A stretch of 6,744 bases of DNA. Origin: an uncultured Oscillospiraceae bacterium (GTDB lineage Bacteria; Bacillota; Clostridia; Oscillospirales; Ruminococcaceae). Below are positions 1-5,548 of the stretch, in pieces (position 1 is the first letter of the stretch; each line of letters opens with the position of its first letter). Below the pieces are notes generated by a model, which had not been told where the DNA came from, ran no database searches, and saw nothing but the letters and a program-made list of their open reading frames with translations. Location: NCBI GenBank assembly GCA_958403605.1, contig CATXYA010000092.1:1-6744 (forward strand). The letters run 5' to 3'. A program made the translations under genes and the position numbers.

Positions 1-1806
1 GTACACCTCGTAGGTCTTGTTCCAGGTCAGCCGGCCCACCACGCCGTCCGCAGAAAGGCCGTAATAGCTTTGGAAGGCGCGCACCGCCGCCGCCGTGGCG
101 GCGCCGAAAATGCCGTCCGCCGTGATGGAGGGGATGGCGGAGTTCGAGTGAGAGATGATGCGCAGCCAGAATTGATACTTTTTCACCTCGTCGCCGCGGC
201 TGCCCTGGGAAAGGGCCGTGCCCGGGTAGGCGCCCGGCGTATTGGTATCCGCTTCCGGCGGCGTCGTGTCCGCCTGGATCGATTTGTACTCCGCGTACAG
301 CCGGTCCCAGGTGGCCTTGCCCACCACGCCGTCCGGCACCAGGCTTGCCCAGCGCTGGAAGGCCGTCACCGCGGCCTCGGTGCCCGCGCCAAAGACGCCG
401 TCCACGCTGACAGCGGGAATGGCGGCCACGTACTCGCCCACCTCGTTCAGCCAGAACTGCACCTGCTCCACGCTGTCGCCGCGGCTGCCCCGGCGCAGCG
501 CCGTGCCCGGGTACACGCCGTCCACCAGGTCGCCCGTGGGCTTCTCGCCCTCGCTGGTCAGCTCCGCCAGCTTTTTCACCGCCACATAGATGTAGCTGAT
601 CTTGTACCAGCTGGCCTTGCCCACCACGCCGTCCTGCGTTAGGTTGAATTGCTTTTGGAACTTCTTCACCACGGCCTCCGTGGTCTCGCCGAATACGCCG
701 TCCACCGGCGTGCGCCCAAAGAACGGGTAGTTCTGGGCGATGCGGTTCAGCTGCCGCTGGATGGTGCGCACCGCGTCGCCCGTGCTGCCCCGGCGCAGCG
801 GTGTGCCCGGATAGCTCTGGGGGATCTCGGCGATGTTGTTTGTCGTCACCAGCTCGATGTCGTTGCCGTAGTAGTACTTCAAAATGGAAAGCGCGTCGCG
901 GCCCTGCTGGGCCAGCGTCACGGTGCCCCATTGCTTCATGCCCTTGCAGCTTACGGTCTTGCCGTCGCAGTACTCAGTGTAGAAGGGGTTGATGGTGCCC
1001 GTCTTGCGCACGTAGGTGTTGAAGATCTCGTCCGTGATGCGGTCCATGGGCTCAAAGATGCTGCGCCCGTGCACGTAGTATTGGTCGTAGCTGGTGGAGT
1101 TGGTGATCTGGAAATTGTACCCTTTGCTGCGGTACCACTCGGTGAACACGCGGTTCAGCGCCAGGCTGATCTGCGCCAAAATGTTGGCGCGCAGCGCCTG
1201 TTCCGGCCAGGTGGGATAGATCTCGCTGGAGGCCACGTTTTTGATGTAATCCTTGAAGGACACTGTCACGTTGCGGGCGCTGGCCGCGGGCTTGCCCAAA
1301 TGTACCGTGATGTTCTTCGGGATCACCACCTCCGTCAATACGCGGCCCGGGCAGGCCTGGGCGGGCTCCGGCCCGCTGGAAGCGCCGCCCGCAAACAGCT
1401 TGTGCGGGGGCACGTCGAAGCGCTCTTCCTCCAGGTCCTGGGGGCGCACACCCTCGTCGCCGTTCGCGTCCTCAGCGGGCAGCAGCCACAGGTCCTGAAT
1501 GCTCACCTCGCCGTCGAAGATCTGCACCCCGGACACGAGGTAATCATCGTAGCCCTCGCGCCGGGTGCGGATATCGCAGGTGGCGTAGGGGCGCTGGGTG
1601 TTCGCCTCGTCCAGGGACAGGGAAGCGGGCGGGGCGGGGATGGGCAGATCGTCCGAAAGTCCCTCGGGCCCGGTGCTGACCGTCTGTGCCGCCCCGTCGG
1701 CCAGCACCACCGTCACTTCCACGTCCGCCACGGGCAGCGCGTCGCGCGCGGCAAAGCTGCGCAGGCGCAGCCAGCCAAGGCCGGTGTCGGTTGCTTGTGT
1801 CGTCAT
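1..1806 (-). CDS. SpoIID/LytB-domain protein with three peptidoglycan-binding repeats (3' end outside window)
   Basis: 602 codons are visible, with no stop before the left edge. Residues about 10-110 look like a carboxypeptidase-regulatory/transthyretin-like beta domain. Residues about 178-320 match the SpoIID/LytB fold: SEIYPTWPEQALRA (E195 aligns with the catalytic Glu of SpoIID lytic transglycosylases), a Cys pair C280/C287 where clostridial SpoIID carries zinc-binding cysteines, then GMKQWGT and an ILKYYYG segment typical of the SpoIID C-terminus. Three PG_binding_1 repeats follow at about 334-404, 433-504 and 528-600. Each starts YPGT.L..GS.GD and ends DGVVG..(T/S)W, and the last two are joined by a Thr/Pro-rich linker. 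The likely role is binding, and perhaps cleaving, glycan strands of the wall or spore cortex. No signal peptide or membrane segment is visible at the N-terminus, which is odd for a wall enzyme and could fit a mother-cell or spore-coat location. The start is the ATG at 1806, eight bases after AGGAG. The overlapping ATG at 1813 is in another frame. The domain call is secure; the activity and location are inferred. Confidence 0.9.
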   Translation of the reverse strand, partial: MTTQATDTGLGWLRLRSFAARDALPVADVEVTVVLADGAAQTVSTGPEGLSDDLPIPAPPASLSLDEANTQRPYATCDIRTRREGYDDYLVSGVQIFDGEVSIQDLWLLPAEDANGDEGVRPQDLEEERFDVPPHKLFAGGASSGPEPAQACPGRVLTEVVIPKNITVHLGKPAASARNVTVSFKDYIKNVASSEIYPTWPEQALRANILAQISLALNRVFTEWYRSKGYNFQITNSTSYDQYYVHGRSIFEPMDRITDEIFNTYVRKTGTINPFYTEYCDGKTVSCKGMKQWGTVTLAQQGRDALSILKYYYGNDIELVTTNNIAEIPQSYPGTPLRRGSTGDAVRTIQRQLNRIAQNYPFFGRTPVDGVFGETTEAVVKKFQKQFNLTQDGVVGKASWYKISYIYVAVKKLAELTSEGEKPTGDLVDGVYPGTALRRGSRGDSVEQVQFWLNEVGEYVAAIPAVSVDGVFGAGTEAAVTAFQRWASLVPDGVVGKATWDRLYAEYKSIQADTTPPEADTNTPGAYPGTALSQGSRGDEVKKYQFWLRIISHSNSAIPSITADGIFGAATAAAVRAFQSYYGLSADGVVGRLTWNKTYEVY

Positions 1807-1814
1807 AGAACATA

Positions 1815-1821
1815 CTCCTTT
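1815..1821 (-). promoter_or_regulatory. Ribosome binding site of the SpoIID-like gene
   Basis: On the minus strand this reads AAAGGAG, with eight bases between AGGAG and the ATG at 1806. It selects that ATG rather than the ATG at 1813, which lies only one base beyond it and opens a different frame. The A-rich upstream bases are shared with the 3' arm of the neighbouring hairpin. Confidence 0.85.
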
Positions 1822-1867
1822 CCGCCGCGCGGGCGCTCCCGGCGGCTGTCGCCCCGCGCGGCGGAAA
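1819..1867 (-). promoter_or_regulatory. GC-rich hairpin in the 5' leader of the SpoIID-like gene
   Basis: A perfect 15-bp inverted repeat: 1819-1833 (TTTCCGCCGCGCGGG) pairs with 1853-1867 (CCCGCGCGGCGGAAA) across a 19-base loop. In the minus-strand transcript the 3' arm ends in GGAAA and runs straight into GGAG, so the stem abuts and partly includes the Shine-Dalgarno region. Neither strand has a U-tract after the stem, so it does not look like an intrinsic terminator. A role in translation control or leader stability is inferred. Confidence 0.6.
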
Positions 1868-1940
1868 ACAGCGTCCCCCGGCGCACAGATGCTACTGTAA
1901 CCTATTCCACCTCCGCCCGGCCTGACACCGCAGGTTTTCC

Positions 1941-1969
1941 TTTCCTTTTGCCCGGTTTTGTTTTATAAT
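1941..1969 (+). promoter_or_regulatory. Putative sigma-A promoter of the aldose epimerase gene
   Basis: A perfect TATAAT sits at 1964-1969 in an AT-rich island within otherwise very GC-rich DNA. The best -35 candidate at 17-bp spacing is TTTCCT at 1941-1946, which matches TTGACA at only three positions. The predicted start site is near 1976, giving a leader of about 34 bases. The -10 box is convincing; the -35 is weak, so an activator or relaxed recognition is possible. Confidence 0.6.
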
Positions 1970-1994
1970 GTTCGTAAGTCTTGAAACGAACGTT
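1967..1994. promoter_or_regulatory. Operator-like imperfect inverted repeat over the -10 box and start site
   Basis: AATGTTCGT (1967-1975) and ACGAACGTT (1986-1994) are reverse complements at 8 of 9 positions, separated by 10 bases. The left arm overlaps the last bases of TATAAT and lies mostly upstream of the expected transcript start, so a DNA operator fits better than an RNA hairpin. The right arm also contains the 8-bp palindrome GAACGTTC at 1988-1995. No regulator gene is seen next to it. Confidence 0.4.
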
Positions 1995-1998
1995 CCGC

Positions 1999-2003
1999 GG
2001 AGG
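1999..2003 (+). promoter_or_regulatory. Ribosome binding site of the aldose epimerase gene
   Basis: GGAGG lies six bases before the ATG at 2010. It favours that start over the in-frame ATG at 1968, which lies inside the TATAAT box and so would be upstream of the predicted transcript start. Confidence 0.85.
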
Positions 2004-2009
2004 TCTTTT

Positions 2010-2891
2010 ATGGAAATCGTCATCGAAAATGAAATTTTGCGCGCCGCCGTCTCCACCCATGGCGCCGAGCTCACGGGCGTGGTGCACAAAGCCACGGGCG
2101 CCCAGCTGCTCTGGCAGGCCGACCCGGCGGTGTGGTCCCGTCACGCTCCTATTTTGTTCCCCTATACGGGACGGCTGAAAAACGGCCATTACACCCACAA
2201 GGGTGTCACCTACGAGGGCGGCCAGCACGGCTTCGCCCGCGATTTGGAGCACACGCTGGTGGACAAGGGCCCCGATTGGGTCACCCTGCGCCTGGAGGCC
2301 AACGCCCTCACCATGCCCAAGTTCCCCTTTGCTTTCGCGCTGGAGAGCACCTACCGCCTGGAGGGCGATGCCGTGGTGCACCAGATCGCCGTCCACAACG
2401 ACAGCGACGAGCCCATGTCCTTCGGCTTCGGCTACCATCCCGCGTTTTTGTGCCCCTTCGACGGCGCGCACAAAACGGAGGATTACATCCTGCGCTTCTC
2501 GTCCCCCGAGACGCCCACCGTCATCGAGACGGGGGCCGACGACGGCCTGGTGACGGGCAACAAGCGCGTGTACTTTGAGGCGGGCACCCAGATCCCCCTC
2601 ACGGACACGCTGTTCGCCCATGACAGCATCTGCTTTTCCGGCCTTGTCTCGGACACGCTCTCGTTGGAGGAGCAGGGCACGGGCCGCGGCGTGGAGGTGG
2701 ACATCACCGGCTTTCCCTATGTGCTGATCTGGAGCGCGCCCGGCCCGCTGCACTTCGTGTGCATTGAGCCCTGGCACAGCCTGCCCGACACCCGCGACGC
2801 CGCGGGCGCCTGGGCCGAAAAGCCCGCCGCCGCCACCCTGGCCCCCGGCGAGGACTGGCACACCCAGCTGAAAATGACCTTCCGCCGGTAA
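2010..2891 (+). CDS. Aldose 1-epimerase family protein, LacX-like
   Basis: 293 residues, a normal length for the galactose mutarotase superfamily. These cytoplasmic enzymes interconvert alpha and beta anomers of free aldoses such as galactose or glucose; the LacX branch is less well characterised for substrate. The sequence follows the LacX-type order: an early THGAEL strand, PYTGRLKNG (R55), GQHGFARD with H73, GFGYHPAF with H143, and CIEPWHS with E253. H73 and H143 match the two histidines and E253 the catalytic base glutamate of GalM-type enzymes, so the protein should be active. There is no signal peptide or membrane segment. The gene is transcribed divergently from the SpoIID-like gene and has its own TATAAT promoter with an operator-like repeat. 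Its neighbours are not sugar genes, so the physiological substrate cannot be read from context. The family call is firm; assignment to LacX rather than another subgroup is moderately firm. Confidence 0.93.
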   Translation: MEIVIENEILRAAVSTHGAELTGVVHKATGAQLLWQADPAVWSRHAPILFPYTGRLKNGHYTHKGVTYEGGQHGFARDLEHTLVDKGPDWVTLRLEANALTMPKFPFAFALESTYRLEGDAVVHQIAVHNDSDEPMSFGFGYHPAFLCPFDGAHKTEDYILRFSSPETPTVIETGADDGLVTGNKRVYFEAGTQIPLTDTLFAHDSICFSGLVSDTLSLEEQGTGRGVEVDITGFPYVLIWSAPGPLHFVCIEPWHSLPDTRDAAGAWAEKPAAATLAPGEDWHTQLKMTFRR

Positions 2892-2933
2892 GAAAAAGCA
2901 GCCGGCGCCTGCCCCTCCGCCAGCATGGAACGC

Positions 2934-2962
2934 CGTAGGGGCGGCCATTGGCCGCCCGCCGC
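2934..2962. repeat. REP-like GC palindrome between the epimerase and kinase genes
   Basis: GGGCGGCC (2939-2946), a 3-base loop ATT, and GGCCGCCC (2950-2957) form a perfect 8-bp hairpin flanked by CGTAG on the left and GCCGCAT on the right. No T-tract follows, so it is not an intrinsic terminator. Palindromes of this GTAGGGGCGG...CCGCCCG type resemble dispersed intergenic repeats I associate with GC-rich gut Clostridia; this comes from general familiarity and was not checked. The rest of the 137-base spacer shows no convincing promoter or gene. Confidence 0.5.
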
Positions 2963-3015
2963 ATTTGCCCTATCCTGCCTATCCGTACCACCGACTGCCC
3001 CTTGACCGGGGGAAA

Positions 3016-3021
3016 AGGAGG
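3016..3021 (+). promoter_or_regulatory. Ribosome binding site of the hybrid kinase gene
   Basis: AGGAGG lies seven bases before the ATG at 3029. It identifies that ATG as the start, in preference to the in-frame but RBS-less ATG at 2948, which falls inside the REP-like palindrome. Confidence 0.9.
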
Positions 3022-3028
3022 AATCGTC

Positions 3029-5422
3029 ATGGCCGGCGACAACCTGTCCCAACTGTTGGACGCGCTGCCGGACACCAGCATCAGCGTCATTGAGGAAAGC
3101 ACCCACAAGCTGCTGTACTGCAACCGCCGCTGCCGCGAGGCCGGACACGGCAAGGCCGTCCCCGGGGCTTTGTGCCACGAGGTCTGGCCCACGCTGTGCG
3201 GCAGCTGCCCGCTGAAAGCCCTGGGCGAAAACGGCGCGGGCCAGGTGGTGGCCTATGATCCGCGGCGGGAACAGGCCGTCGACCTCAAGGCCCAGCGCCT
3301 GCTGTGGAATGGTTCCATCCCCGCCGTGGCGGTGTCCGCCGCGCCTCACCGGCAGGACCTGCGGGAGGCCCAGGGCCCGCGCAAGGTGGAGCAGATGTAC
3401 GCCCAAAGCCTTGTCACCGTCTTCGGCGAGTGTGTCATTGCCGATCTCACCGCCGACCAGTATTTCAACTGCCAAAAGGACGTCCTGTGGACGGATATCC
3501 CCCAGCAGGGCAATTTTGCCGCGGAAAACCGCAGCTATGCCCGCAAGGTCGTCCACCCGGACGACCAGTCCTTGTTTGAGCGGTATTTCTCCCGCGAGGG
3601 CATGCTGCGCGCCTTCAGCGCGGGCAAGCGCTCCGTCACCAAACGCCTGCGCCGCCGCGTGGCGGACGGCGCGTACCATATGGTGGAGTTCACCGCCGCC
3701 CGCGTCGTGCTGCCGGACGAAGCGGACGTGTGGTGCGTGCTGGTGTTCCGCGATATCCAGGAGGAATATCAGCTGGCGCGGCAGCGCAGCCTGGAGATGC
3801 GTCAGCTGGCCACGGCGGCCAGCTTTGCCTACGAGATGCTCATCGCCGTCAATCTCACCCGCAATACCTATCACATGATCCAGTACGCGCGTGACTCCGT
3901 GTCCAAGCCCGGGGACAACGGCGTTTTTGACGATCTCATCGCTGCTGAGCTGGCCACCGTCCACCCGGACAGCCGCGCCGCGTTCGCCGCAAAATTCCTG
4001 CGCCGGGCGCTGCTGGACGCCTACGCCCAGGGGCAGCGCATCGTCGCCATGGAGGTGCCGCACCGGGGCGCCGACGGTGCTTACCACTGGTATTTCACCC
4101 AGGTGGTGCGCGTGGAAAGCCCCGAGACGGGCGATGTCCTGGAAGTCACGCTCTCCCGCAACGTCGACGCCGTGCGCCGCCAGCAGGAGGAGGCGCTGGA
4201 AAAAGAGCGCCGCGCCAAGCAGCTGCTGGAGGACGCCCTGGCCAAGGCCGAAAAGGCCAACAGCGCCAAAAGCGATTTCCTCTCTAAAATGAGCCACGAC
4301 ATCCGCACGCCCCTCAACGCCATCCTCGGCATGGCCGAGCTGGCGCAGCTGCATGTGGACGACCCGGCGCGCACACAGGATTACCTCGCCAAGATCCGCA
4401 CTTCCGGCGCGCATCTGCTGAGCCTGGTGGGCGAGGTGCTGGACGTCAGCAAGATCGAAAGCGGCGCCGTGGCCCTGGAGGAAACGGCGTTCGATCTGCG
4501 CGTACTGGCCGAAGAGGCGGCGTCCCTGGTGCGCCTGGCGGTGGAACAGCGCGGCCAGGAACTAAAGGTCACCCTGGCGCCCGGCCTGCATGAGGCCGTG
4601 CGGGGCGACGCCCGGCGGCTGCGCCAGGTACTGGTGAACATTTTGGAAAACGCCTCCAAATACACGCCCGCGGGCGGGCACATCGCCTTTTCCGTGCAGG
4701 AGACCCCGCAGGAGCAGTTGGGGGCGGGCACCTACCGCTTTCTCATCGAGGACGACGGCATCGGCATGAAGCCGGAGTACCTCGCGCATATTTTCGACCC
4801 CTTCAGCCGCGCCGACGACAGCCGCACCGGCAAGGTGGGCGGCACGGGTCTGGGCATGACCATCGTCAAAAACCTCGTCGCCATGATGCACGGCGATATC
4901 CAGGTGGAAAGCACATACGGCAAGGGCTCGCGCTTCACCGTGACGCTGTGTCTGCCCCAGTGCGGTGCGCCGGAAGCCCCGGTGGTGGGCGATGGCGACC
5001 CCGAGGACCTGCGGGCCTTCGCGGGCCTGCGCGTGCTGCTGGTGGAGGACAACGACCTCAACTGCCAGATCGCCACCGAGATGCTGGAGCTGCTGGGCGT
5101 CAAAGTGGAAACGGCGGAAAACGGCCGCAAGGCCGTGGAGGCCGTGACCGCCCATCCGCCGCTGTATTACGACATGGTGTTCATGGACGTGCGCATGCCC
5201 GTCATGGACGGCTACGAGGCCACCCGCCGCATCCGCGATTCCGGCCTGCCCCGCATCGAGGAGCTGCCCATCATCGCCATGACGGCGGACGCCTTCGCCG
5301 AGGACATCCGCCGCGCCCGCAAAGCGGGCATGACGGGCCACCTGCCCAAGCCCATCTCCATCGACCAGCTGAAAAAGGCCCTGGGCCACTGCGTCGCCTG
5401 GAAAGAGGCGCACCAGGGGTAA
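3029..5422 (+). CDS. Soluble PAS-domain hybrid sensor histidine kinase/response regulator
   Basis: 797 residues with no membrane segment, so a cytoplasmic sensor. Residues about 5-108 form a PAS-like domain with a cysteine cluster (C31, C35, C49, C57, C60; C-x7-C-x2-C in the last three). Two further PAS-like units, about 122-247 and 258-383, share VHPD (175 and 311) and ADGAYH (212 and 348), both exactly 136 residues apart. A charged signalling helix (about 384-413) leads to the HisKA domain with phosphoacceptor H423 in SHDIRTPLN. The catalytic domain shows N541, the DDGIGM box (575-580), DPF and GGTGLGM (604-610). A receiver domain (about 667-790) has the acidic pair E673/D674, phosphoacceptor D720 in FMDVRMP, T752 and K774, all intact. 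There is no Hpt or DNA-binding domain, so phosphate must go to an unlinked partner or the receiver must act by itself. It lies 137 bases after the epimerase gene and may be co-transcribed with it. The ligand is unknown. Confidence 0.95.
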   Translation: MAGDNLSQLLDALPDTSISVIEESTHKLLYCNRRCREAGHGKAVPGALCHEVWPTLCGSCPLKALGENGAGQVVAYDPRREQAVDLKAQRLLWNGSIPAVAVSAAPHRQDLREAQGPRKVEQMYAQSLVTVFGECVIADLTADQYFNCQKDVLWTDIPQQGNFAAENRSYARKVVHPDDQSLFERYFSREGMLRAFSAGKRSVTKRLRRRVADGAYHMVEFTAARVVLPDEADVWCVLVFRDIQEEYQLARQRSLEMRQLATAASFAYEMLIAVNLTRNTYHMIQYARDSVSKPGDNGVFDDLIAAELATVHPDSRAAFAAKFLRRALLDAYAQGQRIVAMEVPHRGADGAYHWYFTQVVRVESPETGDVLEVTLSRNVDAVRRQQEEALEKERRAKQLLEDALAKAEKANSAKSDFLSKMSHDIRTPLNAILGMAELAQLHVDDPARTQDYLAKIRTSGAHLLSLVGEVLDVSKIESGAVALEETAFDLRVLAEEAASLVRLAVEQRGQELKVTLAPGLHEAVRGDARRLRQVLVNILENASKYTPAGGHIAFSVQETPQEQLGAGTYRFLIEDDGIGMKPEYLAHIFDPFSRADDSRTGKVGGTGLGMTIVKNLVAMMHGDIQVESTYGKGSRFTVTLCLPQCGAPEAPVVGDGDPEDLRAFAGLRVLLVEDNDLNCQIATEMLELLGVKVETAENGRKAVEAVTAHPPLYYDMVFMDVRMPVMDGYEATRRIRDSGLPRIEELPIIAMTADAFAEDIRRARKAGMTGHLPKPISIDQLKKALGHCVAWKEAHQG

Positions 5423-5437
5423 GGCCGCCTTTCTCCC

Positions 5438-5468
5438 GCCGCCGCGCCGGGCGCGGCGGCTTTATTTT
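5438..5468 (+). terminator. Rho-independent terminator after the hybrid kinase gene
   Basis: The 9-bp stem GCCGCCGCG (5438-5446) / CGCGGCGGC (5452-5460) encloses the 5-base loop CCGGG and is followed at once by TTTATTTT (5461-5468). It starts 15 bases after the kinase stop codon and separates that unit from the adaptor gene downstream. Confidence 0.88.
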
Positions 5469-5504
5469 CCCCATTTTCCACACAAAGCTGTCACATTTAA
5501 CTTT

Positions 5505-5510
5505 TACAAT
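5505..5510 (+). promoter_or_regulatory. Possible -10 box for the adaptor gene
   Basis: TACAAT lies in an AT-rich stretch (about 5461-5535) between the terminator and the adaptor gene. No good -35 is found 16-18 bases upstream; CTGTCA at 5488-5493 is TTGACA-like but only 11 bases away. A promoter is expected here because of the terminator just upstream, but its exact elements are uncertain. Confidence 0.35.
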
Positions 5511-5533
5511 GAATCCAGAAAAAACCATGCAAA

Positions 5534-5539
5534 AAGGGG
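5534..5539 (+). promoter_or_regulatory. Ribosome binding site of the adaptor gene
   Basis: AAGGGG lies nine bases before the ATG at 5549. A second purine run, CAGGAA, is too close to the ATG to serve. The ATG at 5527 is out of frame with the adaptor. Confidence 0.65.
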
Positions 5540-5548
5540 TACAGGAAC

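Noticed and set aside
301..820. Recurrent GC-rich segments such as CCACGCCGTCC and CGGCTGCCC on the plus strand, possible repeat array
   Set aside because: They are the DNA of the repeated DGVVGK and RGSRGD motifs of the peptidoglycan-binding domains, about 300 bases apart, and not an independent repeat or CRISPR array.
649..1968. 439-codon plus-strand open frame opposite the SpoIID-like gene
   Set aside because: The opposite strand encodes clear SpoIID and peptidoglycan-binding domains. This frame has no family resemblance and runs through the intergenic hairpin and promoter.
1962..1990. Minus-strand promoter for the SpoIID-like gene using TATAAA (1967 to 1962)
   Set aside because: No acceptable -35 at 16-18 bases on that strand, and the match is largely the mirror of the plus-strand TATAAT. 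A sporulation sigma factor could be used but no clear consensus was found.
1968..2009. Upstream in-frame start for the epimerase at 1968
   Set aside because: That ATG overlaps the TATAAT box and lies before the predicted transcript start, and it has no Shine-Dalgarno. The ATG at 2010 has GGAGG at six bases and begins exactly where the family begins.
2883..2907. Possible terminator CGCCGG/CCGGCG around the epimerase stop codon
   Set aside because: Only a 6-bp stem with a 13-base loop and no T-tract; too weak to call.
2717..4414. 565-codon open frame on the minus strand across the end of the epimerase and the first half of the kinase
   Set aside because: It is antisense to two well-supported genes, has low-complexity His/Gly/Ala/Arg-rich composition, no recognisable domain and no ribosome binding site. 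Long spurious frames are expected in such GC-rich DNA.
5489..5508. TGTCA...TTACA operator-like pair upstream of the adaptor gene
   Set aside because: Only 4 of 5 positions match over very short arms in AT-rich DNA; indistinguishable from chance.
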